Source: Accumulibacter sp. (GTDB taxonomy: Bacteria; Pseudomonadota; Gammaproteobacteria; Burkholderiales; Rhodocyclaceae). From it: a DNA stretch of 64,000 bases. Made by a program: the position numbers and the translations under genes. Location: positions 1-64,000 of the forward strand of contig JAISAZ010000086.1 in assembly GCA_031266435.1 (NCBI GenBank). The letters are read 5' to 3'. Below the pieces are notes generated by a model. That model made no database searches. It saw nothing but the letters and a program-made list of their open reading frames with translations, and had not been told where the DNA came from. Shown piece after piece: positions 17,556 to 28,321 of this stretch (position 1 is its first letter; the number at the start of each line of letters is the position of its first letter).

Positions 17556-19895
17556 CTAAAACGCCTGTCCCATCTGGAACTGGAATCTTTGAATTCTATC
17601 ATTATCCTGTGCGTTGAGCGGGTGGGCGAGGCTGAATTTCATCGGGCCGAAAGGGGATATCCACGTCGCCGCCAAACCCACCGACATACGCATCGGCCCC
17701 TCGGAGACCATTCCGGGCGTCCGGTTATCCTTGTCGCCATAGACTTGCCCCGCGTCGAAAAACGGCCCGAAACGCACCGACTTGTCGACGCCGAAACCTG
17801 GAACGGGCATCGAAAGCTCGGCGTTCAGGAGCATGCGCCGGACACCGCCGAGCCGGACGGGGTCGCCGGTGATCGACGAAATCTCATACGGCCCCAAACT
17901 CGCCATTTCGTAGCCGCGCACCGAATTCGGGCCGCCCGCGTAGAAATTCTTGTAATACGGCAGCGTCTGACCGCCGATCCCCTTGGAGTAGCCGAAGTCG
18001 CCGCTCAGCATGAGAACCCACGAGCCGATGATCGAGAAGAAGCGCTGCTGCTGGTAGGTGATCTTGTGGTATTTGATCGAGCCGATCGGACTGACTTCGT
18101 AACTTATCCGCTGCGTGCCTCCGCGCGTCGGCAGGATCGCGCTGTCCCGCGTATCGTTGGCCCAGCCCAGGGAAAACGGGAACGAGGTGTTGCCGCAAGT
18201 ACTCCCGCCGCTACAGAACTTCTCCGAAAAATGCCGGTACTGAAGCGGCGTATTGGGGTCGTTCGGGTCGATTTCGACCGTCGTGTAATCGAAGGACGCG
18301 CCGAGGTGAATCGACTGCCGCTCGCCGATCGGAATGCCGAAGCGCACGCCGACGCCGCTCGACTGCCGCTTGTAGGCGTAACCGAGCGACCAAGGGTTCG
18401 TCTTCGAATGGTAGACGTCGAAGCCCTGACTGATGCCGTCGACCGTGAAGTAGGGGTCGGTATAGCCCAGGGATACGATGCGGTTGATCCTCCCGGTCGC
18501 CATCTGGAGGGCGACGTATTTCCCGCTGCCGAAGATATTGGACTGCGCGATCGACGCCTGGAGGATCAGCTTTTCCGCCTGCGAAAACCCGACACCGCCC
18601 ATGATGCTACCCGTCGAACGCTCGGTCACGTTGAAATTGACGTCGATTTGATCGGTCGTCCCGGGAACCGGCGGCGTCTCGACGGACACTTCGCTGAAGT
18701 AGTAGGTCTTGTCGATGCGCTCTTTGGAGAGCTTCACGCGCGCGTCGTCGTACCACCCGCCTTCCATCTGGCGGACTTCCTGACGAATGACTTCGTCGCG
18801 CGTCCGGGTATTCCCCGCGATGTTGATGCGCCGTACATACACGCGCTTCCCCGGATCGACGAAGACGGTGAAGGCAACGCGCTTCTTTTCTTTATCGACT
18901 TCGGGCGCCGCGTTGACGTTGGCGAAAGCGTAGCCCCTCGTCGAGAGCTTTTCGCTGATTCCCTTGATGCTGTTGTTGAGGTTTTCGCGCGAAAAGATGT
19001 CGCCCGGCTTGACTTTCATCGCCGCTCTGAATTCCTCCTCGGGCAGAATCAGGTCGCCCGCGATCTTGATCGACGAAACGATGTAGCGGTTCCCTTCCGA
19101 GATGTTCACGTTGATGAAGATATCCTGCTTGTCGGGACTGATCGAAACCTGCGTCGATTCGATATTGAATTCGAGATAGCCTCGGTTAAGGTAGTGCGAA
19201 CGAAGCGTTTCAAGGTCGGCGGAGAGCTTTTGCTTGGAATACTGATCGTTTTTCGTATACCAGCTTATCCAGTTCGGCGTTCGCAGTTGGAAGAGTTCGA
19301 AGAGTTCCTTTTCCTTGAAAGCCTGCGCGCCGACGATCGTGATCTGGCGGATTCTCGCCGTTTCGCCCTCGTCGATATTGAAATTGACCGAGACGCGATT
19401 CCGCTCGAGCGGCGTCACCGTCGTCGTTACCGCGATGCCGTAGCGGCCGCGCGTCAGATACTGGCGCTTCAACTCCATCTCGGCGCGTTCGAGCATGCTG
19501 CGGTCGAAGGAGCGCGAGACCGCGAAACCTGTTTCCTTCAAGCCCTTGACCAACTGTTCCTTGTCGAATTCCTTCAGACCGACGAAGTCGATCTGCGCGA
19601 TGGCGGGGCGTTCTTCGATCGAGACGACGAGGACGTTTCCGTCGATTTCAAGCCGGACGTCCTTGAAGAAACCCGTCGCGAAAAGCGCCTTGATCGCCTG
19701 CGCGGCCTTTTCGTTTGTCATCGTGTCGCCGGTCTTGACGGGAAGGTAGCTGAAAACGGTGCCGGCCTCGGTCCGCTGGATGCCTTCGACTCGGATATCC
19801 CTGACCTCGAAAGGCTCGAACGCCAGCGCCGCGGCGGGCAGGCACAGCAAAGCCGAAAAAAGGAATTTCTTCAAAAAGGGAAAAAAATCAGCCAT
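17556..19895 (-). CDS. bamA: Outer-membrane assembly factor BamA
   Basis: Central Omp85 subunit of the BAM complex, which inserts beta-barrels into the outer membrane. The 779-residue precursor has a signal peptide (about 1-25), five POTRA domains (about 25-430, starting EPFEVRDIRVEGIQRTEAGTV) and a 16-stranded C-terminal barrel ending in phenylalanine. The loop-6 motif appears as VRGYEM where VRGF is more usual. It overlaps rseP by 8 bases. The large antisense ORF on the plus strand is a shadow. Confidence 0.97.
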   Translation of the reverse strand: MADFFPFLKKFLFSALLCLPAAALAFEPFEVRDIRVEGIQRTEAGTVFSYLPVKTGDTMTNEKAAQAIKALFATGFFKDVRLEIDGNVLVVSIEERPAIAQIDFVGLKEFDKEQLVKGLKETGFAVSRSFDRSMLERAEMELKRQYLTRGRYGIAVTTTVTPLERNRVSVNFNIDEGETARIRQITIVGAQAFKEKELFELFQLRTPNWISWYTKNDQYSKQKLSADLETLRSHYLNRGYLEFNIESTQVSISPDKQDIFINVNISEGNRYIVSSIKIAGDLILPEEEFRAAMKVKPGDIFSRENLNNSIKGISEKLSTRGYAFANVNAAPEVDKEKKRVAFTVFVDPGKRVYVRRINIAGNTRTRDEVIRQEVRQMEGGWYDDARVKLSKERIDKTYYFSEVSVETPPVPGTTDQIDVNFNVTERSTGSIMGGVGFSQAEKLILQASIAQSNIFGSGKYVALQMATGRINRIVSLGYTDPYFTVDGISQGFDVYHSKTNPWSLGYAYKRQSSGVGVRFGIPIGERQSIHLGASFDYTTVEIDPNDPNTPLQYRHFSEKFCSGGSTCGNTSFPFSLGWANDTRDSAILPTRGGTQRISYEVSPIGSIKYHKITYQQQRFFSIIGSWVLMLSGDFGYSKGIGGQTLPYYKNFYAGGPNSVRGYEMASLGPYEISSITGDPVRLGGVRRMLLNAELSMPVPGFGVDKSVRFGPFFDAGQVYGDKDNRTPGMVSEGPMRMSVGLAATWISPFGPMKFSLAHPLNAQDNDRIQRFQFQMGQAF

Positions 19896-21255
19896 GAATC
19901 AATCGATTGATATCGTTATAGAACGAGCAGACCATCAGCATCAGCAGCAAGGCGATCCCGATTCTCTGGCCTATTTCGATGCTCCGGTCGGAAAGTGGCT
20001 TGCGCTTGATGATTTCCAGAACATAATACAGTAAATGCCCGCCGTCCAGAATCGGAATCGGCAGCAAATTGAAAACGCCCAGGCTGATGCTGATCAGCCC
20101 AAGGAATTTCAGGTAGTAATCGAGGCCGAGCCGCGCCGATTGACCGGCGTAGTCCGCGATCGTCAAGGGGCCGCCGATATTGCGCCAGGAGACGGCGCCC
20201 GTGAGCATCTTTCCGATCATTTTCAATGTAAACAACGACTTGTCATACGTCTCGCCGACCGCTTTTCCAAGCGCGGGAAGAAGATCGTACCGGACCGTCG
20301 TCATCATTTCCTTTCTTTTCGACTCCGAAGGCCGGATGAGAACGCCGATCCGCCCGATCGACTTTCCGTTCTCCTCGACGGCGTCGGGCGTCACCGGGAA
20401 GGAGAGCACGGTCTCGCCGCGAAGGAGCGAAAAATCCATCGATCGCGCCGGAGACGCGCTGATGCGCTCGATCATCACGAACGAACTCGTGATTTCTTCG
20501 CCGTCGATCGTCAGGATTTCGTCGCCGGGGAGCATCCCCGCGCGCGCGGCGGCGCCGTCGGGCATCAGCTTGTCGATGATCGGCGGGATTTTCGGGCGGA
20601 TGAAAACGAACCCCAGTTTTTGCAAGGAATCGGCGTCGAGCCCCTCGGCCCGCACGGCGGAAAGGTCGAGGCGCCGGAAATTGATTTCACCGCGCGTGTT
20701 GATGACTTCGATTTCAACCGAATTCAATTCCGTCACGAGGCGAAGAACGTCCCAGCGCAAGTCCTGCCAGGTTTGAACGGGTTTACCGTTGACCTTCAGC
20801 GCGAGTTCGCCCTCCTCGAATCCGGCGTGCGCCGCAGGCGTCCCGGCGGGCGGCGCGCCGAAAATCGGTTTCAACTCTTCGCTTCCGATGAAGAAAACGA
20901 CCCAGAAGAGCACGACGGCGAGGAGAAGATTCGCCACCGGCCCGGCGGCGGCGATCGCCATTCGCCGCGCGACGCTCTGCTGGCAGAACGCGCGATCCCT
21001 TTCATTGGCGGGCACCTCGTCGTCGTATTCTCCCAGCATCTTCACGTAACCGCCGAGCGGGATCGCGCTCAAGGCCCATTCGGTCCGGTCGCGCCCCAGA
21101 CGCATCGACCAGAGCACACGACCGAAGCCCAGGGAAAAACGAAGAATCTTGACACCCGCCAGACGCGCGACCAGAAAGTGCGCGTATTCGTGAACGATGA
21201 TCAGCACGCTCAGCGCGACGATAAAAGCAAACGCATAAAACAGGAAATTGTTCAT
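19888..21255 (-). CDS. rseP: RIP zinc metalloprotease RseP
   Basis: Site-2 inner-membrane protease that cleaves anti-sigma factors and remnant signal peptides. The 455-residue protein has the HEXXH motif in IIVHEYAHFLVARLAG on the first membrane segment, two periplasmic PDZ domains (second seen as ARAGMLPGDEILTIDGEEI), and the third-helix motif LLPIPILDGGHLLYY. It is four bases from overlapping dxr at its start (ATGA type junction). Confidence 0.96.
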   Translation of the reverse strand: MNNFLFYAFAFIVALSVLIIVHEYAHFLVARLAGVKILRFSLGFGRVLWSMRLGRDRTEWALSAIPLGGYVKMLGEYDDEVPANERDRAFCQQSVARRMAIAAAGPVANLLLAVVLFWVVFFIGSEELKPIFGAPPAGTPAAHAGFEEGELALKVNGKPVQTWQDLRWDVLRLVTELNSVEIEVINTRGEINFRRLDLSAVRAEGLDADSLQKLGFVFIRPKIPPIIDKLMPDGAAARAGMLPGDEILTIDGEEITSSFVMIERISASPARSMDFSLLRGETVLSFPVTPDAVEENGKSIGRIGVLIRPSESKRKEMMTTVRYDLLPALGKAVGETYDKSLFTLKMIGKMLTGAVSWRNIGGPLTIADYAGQSARLGLDYYLKFLGLISISLGVFNLLPIPILDGGHLLYYVLEIIKRKPLSDRSIEIGQRIGIALLLMLMVCSFYNDINRLIHG

Positions 21256-22460
21256 TGCAAATCCGATCGTAGTGACGCGATCCTCTCGCCGATCACGGAG
21301 AAACTCATTCGGCGCGCCTCGTCGCCAGCGGCAAGTATATCGTCCATCGAGTCAAGGGCAAGGGGCGGAACGCGGTCCATCACGGCTTCAATGATTTCAA
21401 AAATTTCACAAAAGCCGATTTTTCTGTCGAGGAAGGCTTCGACGGCGACCTCGTTGGCGATGTTCAACACCGTCGGCGCGTTTTTTCCCGCGCGGATGGC
21501 GCGGTACGCGAGCGAAAGGCAGGGGAAACGCTCAAAATCCGGGGGGTCGAAACAAAGCGGCGCCGTCTTGAAGAGGTCGAGCGCGCCGACACCGGAGGCG
21601 ATGCGTTCCGGGTACGCGAGCGCTTGCGCGATCGGCGTCCGCATGTCGGGGTTTCCGAGTTCGGCGAGCACGGAGCCGTCGGCGTAGCGTACCAGCGAAT
21701 GGACGACGCTCTGCGGATGGATGGCGATCTCGATCCGGTCGACGGGCATTCCGAACAGCCAGTGCGCCTCGATCATTTCGAGGCCTTTGTTCATCAGGGT
21801 CGCCGAATCGACCGAAATCTTTTTCCCCATCGACCATTTGGGGTGCGCGCACGCCTGTTCCGGCGTCACGTCGCGCATTTGCGCGCGCGAATGCGTGCGG
21901 AAGGGCCCGCCCGAACCCGTCAACACAAGTCCTTCGACGCCGTGGCGGGCGTAGTCGCCCGAATACGCGGGAGGAAGCGATTGGAAGATCGCGTTGTGTT
22001 CGCTGTCGATCGGGACGAGCGTCGCGCGATTCTCTCGTACCGTTCGCATGAAGACCTCGCCGCCCATCACGAGCGTTTCCTTGTTCGCTAAAAGAATCTT
22101 CTTCCCGGCGCGCGCCGCCGCGAACGCCGACGGCAAACCGGCCGAGCCGACGATCGCGGCCATCACGGCGTCGGCTTCGGGCAGGCTCGCGGCGCGAACG
22201 AGCGCGTCTTCTCCCCACGCGACGCGTGTCGCGCGCGAAGCGGCGCGCAAGCGCTCTCCGAGGCGCGCAGCGAGCGCTTCGCTTCCGACGACGGCGTAAA
22301 GGGGGTCGAATTCGACACACTGGTCGAAAAGGCGGTCGATCTGCCGGTTCGCGCACAACGCGACGACGCGGAAGCGCTCCGGGTGCCGGCGGACGACGTC
22401 GAGCGTACTCCGTCCGATTGACCCGGTCGACCCAAGAACGACGAGGTTTCGAGAACTCAT
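21252..22460 (-). CDS. dxr: 1-deoxy-D-xylulose 5-phosphate reductoisomerase
   Basis: Makes MEP, the second step of the non-mevalonate isoprenoid pathway, with NADPH. The track ORF runs too far upstream. The ATG at 22460 has AAGGAA before it and opens with the NADPH-binding block VVLGSTGSIGRSTLDVV, giving 402 residues. The substrate site SGGPFR and WSMGKKISVDSATLMNKGLE are present. Products feed UppS in the same operon. Confidence 0.97.
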   Translation of the reverse strand: MSSRNLVVLGSTGSIGRSTLDVVRRHPERFRVVALCANRQIDRLFDQCVEFDPLYAVVGSEALAARLGERLRAASRATRVAWGEDALVRAASLPEADAVMAAIVGSAGLPSAFAAARAGKKILLANKETLVMGGEVFMRTVRENRATLVPIDSEHNAIFQSLPPAYSGDYARHGVEGLVLTGSGGPFRTHSRAQMRDVTPEQACAHPKWSMGKKISVDSATLMNKGLEMIEAHWLFGMPVDRIEIAIHPQSVVHSLVRYADGSVLAELGNPDMRTPIAQALAYPERIASGVGALDLFKTAPLCFDPPDFERFPCLSLAYRAIRAGKNAPTVLNIANEVAVEAFLDRKIGFCEIFEIIEAVMDRVPPLALDSMDDILAAGDEARRMSFSVIGERIASLRSDLQ

Positions 22461-22566
22461 CGCTATTCCTTTTCCAAATCGTTCATACCGAGGAGACGAG
22501 CCGTAGACAGTACTTCTCGTCCCGCAAGGCGAAGTCGACGAAGGAAGGGGCGATTTGGAAATGGAA

Positions 22567-23412
22567 TCACAAGACCACCGCACAGAGCAGCGCCACCAGC
22601 GGCAACACCGACGTCAGGCTGTCGATTCGATCGAGAATCCCGCCGTGCCCCGGCAGAAGTCCGCTGCTGTCTTTCACGTCGGCCTGACGCTTCAACATCG
22701 ACTCGAACAGGTCGCCGACGACGCTGATGAGCGAGAGAAAAACGAGCGAAAGAAAGAACGACAGCGGGGAGACGGCGAGTAGTTCTGGAAAAAGTTCCGG
22801 GAAAACTGCGCGAACGCAAAAACCGTAAACGACGACGGCGAATACGCCGCCGGCGACGCCTTCCCAGGTTTTTCCGGGGCTGATCGACGGCGCCAGTTTG
22901 TGACGGCCGAAACTCCGACCGAAAAAATAGCCGCCCGTATCCGCGAGCCAGACGATCGCCATGACGGCGAGCAGGGGCCACGCACCCAGGCGCTTCAACT
23001 GGATCAACGCGAGCCACGTGGGCAGGATGAGCAGGAGTCCCGTCGCCGCGCCCAAGGCAGGGTTTTTCAGCGGCCAGCGCCGGTTCAACCAGACGGGAAC
23101 GCAAGCGAACCAGAAAACGAAGGCCGGAAGATAAAAATAGAATCCGAAGCACCGCGCCGTCGCGGGGAAGTCGTTTTCCAGCCCCGTCGGCGACGGAAAG
23201 GCAAAGACGAGGAGCACGCAGAGCGCGCAAACGACGACGCCCGACGCAAGTCTCGCGCCGGAATCGAGCCGCATCAGACCGCCCCACTCCCACGCCGCGA
23301 GCGCGGCGATCAGCGTGACGAAACCCGCCCAGCCGACCGGCGGCAGCGCGAAGAGCGCGAAAAAGAAAACCGAGAGGAGAACGGCGGCGGTGAGTATCCG
23401 CGCTTTAAGCAT
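22567..23412 (-). CDS. cdsA: Phosphatidate cytidylyltransferase
   Basis: Makes CDP-diacylglycerol from CTP and phosphatidate at the inner membrane. The 281-residue protein has about eight hydrophobic segments and the family signature near the C-terminal third: [26 protein letters not shown] and [13 protein letters not shown]. It overlaps uppS by eight bases. About 105 bp separate it from dxr. Confidence 0.95.
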   Translation of the reverse strand: MLKARILTAAVLLSVFFFALFALPPVGWAGFVTLIAALAAWEWGGLMRLDSGARLASGVVVCALCVLLVFAFPSPTGLENDFPATARCFGFYFYLPAFVFWFACVPVWLNRRWPLKNPALGAATGLLLILPTWLALIQLKRLGAWPLLAVMAIVWLADTGGYFFGRSFGRHKLAPSISPGKTWEGVAGGVFAVVVYGFCVRAVFPELFPELLAVSPLSFFLSLVFLSLISVVGDLFESMLKRQADVKDSSGLLPGHGGILDRIDSLTSVLPLVALLCAVVL

Positions 23413-24229
23413 CGGACTTCGCTGCCTGAAGGGTCTGCCCGGAAACGCGAACGGCGTCCACGCGCGGCGGGGCGAGGCCGGCCGCCAGTTGTTCGCTCGT
23501 TCGTCCGAAGCGGCGCTCGCGCCGACGGTACGAAGCGATCGCCTCGTCGAAAGCGCGGGAATCGAATTCGGGCCACAGCGTGTCGGTGAAATGAAATTCC
23601 GTATACGCCAACTGCCACAGGAGGAAATTGCTGATGCGCTCCTCGCCCCCCGTCCGTATGAACAAATCGGGTTCGGGCGCGTAACTCATCGCAAGCCAGG
23701 GTGTGAAATCCGCTTCGGTCCACCCGCCGAGCGCGCCCGGGTTGTCGAGCGCCATCCGGTTCATGGCCTGGAGGATATCCCACCGTCCTCCATAGTTCGC
23801 GGCGATCGTCAAGGTGAGTTTGTCGTTGCTCGCCGTCTCGCGTTCGGCGGACTCGATCATCCGGCGCAGATTCGCGTCGAAGCGCGAAAGTTCCCCGACG
23901 ATCTTCAGGCGCACGCCGTTGCGCCCAAGTTTCGAGACTTCGTTTTCGAGCGCCTGCGAAAACAACTGCATCAGGAAGGAAACTTCTTCGGGCGGACGCC
24001 GCCAGTTCTCCGAACTGAACGCGAAGAGCGTCAGAAAACCGATGCCGTGTTCCAGGCAATAGCGGACAGCGCCGCGAACCGTCTCGACGCCGCGATGGTG
24101 GCCGGCCAGACGCGGCAGAAAACGCTTCCGCGCCCAACGACCGTTTCCATCCATGATGATGGCGACGTGGTGCGGAGTATCCGCCGTATCGGGAACTTCA
24201 CTCGTCGAACTTTTGAAAATCGCCGCCAT
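23405..24229 (-). CDS. uppS: Undecaprenyl diphosphate synthase
   Basis: Cis-prenyltransferase that makes the C55 carrier for cell-wall and O-antigen synthesis. The track uses a TTG at 24241; the ATG at 24229 is an equally good start and gives 274 residues. The diphosphate-binding block [17 protein letters not shown] is near residue 25. [13 protein letters not shown] and the [23 protein letters not shown] block are diagnostic. The C-terminal tail is non-conserved. It follows frr closely. Confidence 0.96.
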   Translation of the reverse strand: MAAIFKSSTSEVPDTADTPHHVAIIMDGNGRWARKRFLPRLAGHHRGVETVRGAVRYCLEHGIGFLTLFAFSSENWRRPPEEVSFLMQLFSQALENEVSKLGRNGVRLKIVGELSRFDANLRRMIESAERETASNDKLTLTIAANYGGRWDILQAMNRMALDNPGALGGWTEADFTPWLAMSYAPEPDLFIRTGGEERISNFLLWQLAYTEFHFTDTLWPEFDSRAFDEAIASYRRRERRFGRTSEQLAAGLAPPRVDAVRVSGQTLQAAKSDA

Positions 24230-24237
24230 CAGGAAAC

Positions 24238-24798
24238 TCAAACCGCCATGACTTCGACTTTTTTCTGGGCGGTGAGCTTATCGACTTCCGCGACGAAACG
24301 GTCGGTGAGCTTCTGGACTTCGTCCTGCGCCCGCCGCTCCTCGTCCTCGGAACACTCTTTTTTCTTGAGCAAGTCTTTCAGCGCCGAATTGGCGTCGCGC
24401 CGCAAGTTCCGCATCGCGACGCGCGCGTTTTCGCATTCGTGCGTCACGACCTTGGTCAGCTCGCGCCGACGCTCTTCGGTCAAGGGCGGCATCGGGACAC
24501 GGATTCCGTCGCTTTGCGTCGCGGGGTTCAGCCCCAGATTCGAATCCCGAATCGCCTTTTCGACCTTGCCGACCATCGCTTTTTCCCAGACCTGCACGCC
24601 GAGAGCGCGCGAATCGATCAAGGTGACGCTCGAAACCGTGCTGATCGGAACCATTGAACCGTAGTATTCGACCTGAACGTGGTCGAGCAGACCGACGTGC
24701 GCGCGCCCGGTACGAATCTTGGCCAGCTCGATCTTGAGCGCCTCGATCGACTTCTGCATCTTGTATTCGGTCGTTTTTTTCGTTTCGGCAATCGACAT
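24238..24798 (-). CDS. frr: Ribosome recycling factor
   Basis: Splits post-termination ribosomes with EF-G. Starting at the ATG at 24798 (GGAG upstream) the protein is 186 residues, the normal length; the track extends it into pyrH. Typical segments are [38 protein letters not shown] and the C-terminal helix. It lies 17 bases beyond the pyrH stop in the rpsB-tsf-pyrH-frr operon. Confidence 0.97.
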   Translation of the reverse strand: MSIAETKKTTEYKMQKSIEALKIELAKIRTGRAHVGLLDHVQVEYYGSMVPISTVSSVTLIDSRALGVQVWEKAMVGKVEKAIRDSNLGLNPATQSDGIRVPMPPLTEERRRELTKVVTHECENARVAMRNLRRDANSALKDLLKKKECSEDEERRAQDEVQKLTDRFVAEVDKLTAQKKVEVMAV

Positions 24799-24815
24799 GA
24801 CGATTTCTCCAGAAA

Positions 24816-25541
24816 TCAACAATACACCAGCGTACCTTCGTTTTCGCCAAGGACGACGCGCCGGAGCGCGCCTCGCTTGAAAATCGAAAAAACGTTGATC
24901 GGCAGACGCCGGTCGCGGCAAAGCGCGAAAGCCGTCGCGTCCAGAACGGCGAGGTTGCGCGAGATTGCCTCGTCGAAACCGATGCGGTCGTAGCGAACGG
25001 CCGCCGGGTTCTTGATCGGGTCTTCCGAATAGATTCCGTCAACCTTCGTCGCCTTCAGGACGATTTCGGCGCCGATCTCCGCGCCGCGCAAAGCCGCCGC
25101 GGTGTCCGTCGTAAAGAAGGGATTCCCCGTCCCGCCCGCGAAAATGACCGTTTTACCCTGTTCCAGCGCGCGGATCGCCTTGCCGCGAATATACGGCTCG
25201 ACGACCTGCTCGATGTTCAGCGCGGATTGAACGATCGCCTTCATCCCCAGCGCACGCATCGCGTCCTGAAGCGCCAGCCCGTTCATCACGGTCGCCAGCA
25301 TCCCCATATAGTCGGCCTGCGCGCGGTCCATCCCGGTCGCGGCGGGCGCAACGCCACGGAAAATATTTCCGCCGCCGATGACGATCCCGATCTGGACGCC
25401 CAAGTCGACGATGTCCTTGACCTCGCCGACGATCTCCGAAATCGTCTGGCGGTTGATCCCGTAGGCATCCGGCCCCATGAGGGCCTCGCCCGAGAGCTTC
25501 AGGAGAATGCGCCGGAACGCGGGAGACGGGGTCGCGCCCAT
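24816..25541 (-). CDS. pyrH: UMP kinase
   Basis: Phosphorylates UMP to UDP and is allosterically controlled. The 241-residue protein belongs to the amino-acid-kinase fold: [51 protein letters not shown] and the [13 protein letters not shown] segment. It is nine bases downstream of tsf. Confidence 0.97.
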   Translation of the reverse strand: MGATPSPAFRRILLKLSGEALMGPDAYGINRQTISEIVGEVKDIVDLGVQIGIVIGGGNIFRGVAPAATGMDRAQADYMGMLATVMNGLALQDAMRALGMKAIVQSALNIEQVVEPYIRGKAIRALEQGKTVIFAGGTGNPFFTTDTAAALRGAEIGAEIVLKATKVDGIYSEDPIKNPAAVRYDRIGFDEAISRNLAVLDATAFALCRDRRLPINVFSIFKRGALRRVVLGENEGTLVYC

Positions 25542-25550
25542 GATGGCGAC

Positions 25551-26450
25551 TCAGGCGGTAGGCGTAGCGGCGGCGGCCTGCGCGGCAACCTCGGCTGCGA
25601 AGTCGTTCGCACGCTTTTCCAGCCCTTCGCCGACGACGTAGAAACAAAAGCCCGCGACCGAAGCGCCCCTGGATTTCAGCAACTGCTCGACGGTCTGCTT
25701 CCCGTCTTCGGACTTGACGAAGATCTGTCCGAGCAAGGCGACTTCCCTGAGAAATTTCGCAACCGAACCTTCGACGATCTTTTCGATCATCGCTTCGGGC
25801 TTGCCGGACTCCTTGGCTTTTTCGGTCGCCACGCGCCGTTCGCTCTCGATCAGTTCGATCGGGACGTCGCCGACACCGAGCGCAGCCGGCTTCGACGCCG
25901 CGATGTGCATCGCCAGATCCTTTCCGAGCGAAGCGTCGCCGCCGACGACATCGACGAGCGCGCCGATTTTCGCGCCGCCGTGGATGTAGGAAACGAGCTT
26001 CCCCTTGGCTTCGAGACGCGCGAAACGCCGCAAGGAGAGGTTTTCGCCGATCCGACCGACCAGGTCGACACGCGCAGACTCGACGGTGCCCTCGCCGAGC
26101 GGGAGCGCGGAAAGCGCCTGAATGTCGGCGGGATTTTTCTCGACGACCAATTCCGCCGCCTGGTTGGCGAGCGCAAGAAAATCAGGATTCTTGGCGACGA
26201 AATCGGTTTCACAATTGACTTCGAGCAAGGCCGCCGTTTTGCCGTCCGGCGAAATATGGACGGCGACGATCCCTTCCGCCGTAATCCGGGACGACGCCTT
26301 TCTGGCCTTGGACCCCAATTTGACCCGCAGGATTTCCTCGGCCTTGGCGAGATCGCCGTCGGCTTCGGTCAGCGCCTTTTTGCACTCCATCATCGGCGCA
26401 TCGGTTTTTTCACGTAATTCCTTGACTAGACTCGCGGTAACAGCCGCCAT
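25551..26450 (-). CDS. tsf: Translation elongation factor Ts
   Basis: Nucleotide-exchange factor for EF-Tu. The ATG at 26450 opens with [27 protein letters not shown], the canonical N-terminus, giving 299 residues; the 16-residue upstream extension in the track is unlikely. The core [11 protein letters not shown]-type motif appears as [12 protein letters not shown]. It follows rpsB by about 120 bp. Confidence 0.97.
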   Translation of the reverse strand: MAAVTASLVKELREKTDAPMMECKKALTEADGDLAKAEEILRVKLGSKARKASSRITAEGIVAVHISPDGKTAALLEVNCETDFVAKNPDFLALANQAAELVVEKNPADIQALSALPLGEGTVESARVDLVGRIGENLSLRRFARLEAKGKLVSYIHGGAKIGALVDVVGGDASLGKDLAMHIAASKPAALGVGDVPIELIESERRVATEKAKESGKPEAMIEKIVEGSVAKFLREVALLGQIFVKSEDGKQTVEQLLKSRGASVAGFCFYVVGEGLEKRANDFAAEVAAQAAAATPTA

Positions 26451-26571
26451 GTTTTTTCTCCGTTTTCGAGACCGCCGGAAAAACCGTCCGCCTCGCACTC
26501 CAATATTTCAACGCTCCAACGCATCCACAGGGCACGGCGCGCGACGCGCGCGGCCGCTCAAGGTCCCGGGA

Positions 26572-27309
26572 TCAGGCGACTTCTTCGACGAAATCGTCGC
26601 CGGCGATCGTTTCGACGAGTTCTTCGACCAGCCGACTGCGCCCTTCGAGGATCGCATCGGCGACGCCCCGCGAGTACAGACGGATCGCGCTCGACGAATC
26701 GTCGTTCCCCGGAATCATGTAATCGATCCCGTCGGGCGAGTGGTTGGTATCGACGACAGCGACGACCGGAATGCCGAGTTTGTTCGCTTCGGTGATCGCG
26801 ATCTTGTGATAGCCCACGTCGATGACAAAAAGCGCGTCGGGCAGCGTGGTCATTTCCTTGATCCCGCCGATCGACTTTTCCAGTTTGTCGAGTTCGCGCT
26901 GCATGTGCAGCGCGTCTTTCTTGCCGAGCTTTTCAATCGAACCGTCGTCACGCGTGGCCTCCATGTCTTTCAGGCGCTTGATCGACTGGCGGATCGTCTT
27001 GAAGTTGGTCAGCATGCCGCCGAGCCAGCGCTGGTCGACGTAGGGCGCGTCGGCGCGGGACGCCTCCTCCGCGATGATCTCGCGCGCCTGACGCTTGGTC
27101 GCGACGAAAAGGATCGTGCCTTTGTTCGACGCCAACTTGCGGACGAAGGACATCGCCTCGTTATACTTGACCAGGGTTTGTTCCAGATTGACGATGTGAA
27201 TCCTGCTGCGCGAACCGAAAATATACGGAGCCATCTTCGGGTTCCAGAAGCGGGTCTGATGGCCGAAATGGACACCGGCTTCCAGCATTTGACGCATGGT
27301 TGCGGACAT
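26572..27309 (-). CDS. rpsB: 30S ribosomal protein S2
   Basis: Small-subunit ribosomal protein. The ATG at 27309, with AAGGA upstream, gives 245 residues starting [26 protein letters not shown]. The family blocks [13 protein letters not shown] and [27 protein letters not shown] are clear. First gene of the long operon; the 120-170 bp upstream contain inverted arms that could be an autoregulatory S2 leader, which is inference. Confidence 0.97.
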   Translation of the reverse strand: MSATMRQMLEAGVHFGHQTRFWNPKMAPYIFGSRSRIHIVNLEQTLVKYNEAMSFVRKLASNKGTILFVATKRQAREIIAEEASRADAPYVDQRWLGGMLTNFKTIRQSIKRLKDMEATRDDGSIEKLGKKDALHMQRELDKLEKSIGGIKEMTTLPDALFVIDVGYHKIAITEANKLGIPVVAVVDTNHSPDGIDYMIPGNDDSSSAIRLYSRGVADAILEGRSRLVEELVETIAGDDFVEEVA

Positions 27310-27484
27310 TTGATATTTTCCTTTCAGGGTTGAAACCACCATTCGCCAGACTACGCCCGCCGAAGCGGACACCCTTGAACAGGCGAATGTGCGTAATTCC
27401 GCGCCGTCGCCGACGCGGTGTCGAAACAAGCGTTTTTCAGGGAAACACTTGAAAAACTTTTGGAGTATACACGAAATTGGGGGA

Positions 27485-27642
27485 TGCTGCTGGTCAGGTA
27501 TCAGGAGTCAGGGGACAGGAGACAGGAGACAGGAGACAGAAAAGTTACCGGCGGCTCCGCCGCCGGAGAAAAATCGACGAAAACCCGATCGGTTTTCATC
27601 TGTCTCCTGTCTCCCGTCTCCTGATACCTGATGGGCGCCGCG
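27485..27642. repeat. Mosaic intergenic repeat, copy 4
   Basis: Tandem gacaggagacagg octamers, a GGCGGCTCCGCCGCC stem, a reversed CCCGATCGGTTTTCATC module and a second octamer tract (tgtctcctgtctcccg). It fills the gap between the rpsB promoter region and the DUF1870 gene and has no coding signal of its own. Confidence 0.8.
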
Positions 27643-27647
27643 GGGTC

Positions 27648-28127
27648 TCAAACGGGTACCGTCGACGCCCACTCGCCGCGCAGCGAGTCGGTATCTTCGC
27701 GTTCGCCGCGCCAGGTCGTGTAGGCGGTCAGGTCGAAGCGAACGAGGCGGACGCTGTTGAACAGCCCCGTCAGCGCCGCGCAGACCGCTTGTTGCGGTCG
27801 CCACAGAGCTGGGTCGCGGTCGGGGTGCGAGAGCCAATCGTCGAGGCTGTCGTACCAGATGACGAAGACCGATTCGGGCATCCCGCCTTTTTCCTTGATC
27901 AGCGCGCGGATATTGTCCGCAGTGGCCGCAAGCGCTTCCGAGCGCCATTCTTTGAGTTCGAGCATTCGGGCGGCGACGCTTTTTGGGACGGGCTGCGCGC
28001 CGTTTTCCCATTGGCGCCAGGTTTCTCCGGAAAATTCCGGGTTTACGGTCGGGGCGATCAGGCGTTCCGCGTCCTGGGCGGTGAAGAAGAGAAGGCGGCG
28101 TAGCGCCTGGAGCGTTATGGGGGTCAT
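27648..28127 (-). CDS. YdiL-like DUF1870 helix-turn-helix protein
   Basis: A 159-residue cytoplasmic protein. The N-terminal part (ALRRLLFFTAQDAERLIA...ETWRQWENGAQPVP) looks like a degenerate Xre-type helix-turn-helix, and VFVIWYDSLDDWL plus WRPQQAVCAALTGLFNSVRLVRFDLTAY are typical of the DUF1870/YdiL family. The function is unknown; probably a regulator. It lies between repeat copy 4 and the divergent lipoprotein gene. Confidence 0.7.
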   Translation of the reverse strand: MTPITLQALRRLLFFTAQDAERLIAPTVNPEFSGETWRQWENGAQPVPKSVAARMLELKEWRSEALAATADNIRALIKEKGGMPESVFVIWYDSLDDWLSHPDRDPALWRPQQAVCAALTGLFNSVRLVRFDLTAYTTWRGEREDTDSLRGEWASTVPV

Positions 28128-28321
28128 GGTCGGTGTGGGGTAGGTCGCTGGAAAAAACGGTCGGTAATTCGGGGTAAATCATCCTGAATCGGGGCAAGGG
28201 GGGGATAATAACGCATCCGCGCCCGGAATGCGCGGAAACGGGAAGACGAGGCAAGGCTCGTACCCGGAAAAATTCAGGATTGAAGGGTTTTTTTGATACG
28301 CACACTGTTAGGAGGGGAAAA

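Noticed and set aside
17400-19910. 836-residue plus-strand ORF opposite bamA, and similar long antisense ORFs at 5738-7153, 20035-21687 and 61582-63558
   Set aside because: They are antisense shadows produced by high GC third positions; the opposite strand encodes clear BamA, GuaB, RseP and primase proteins.
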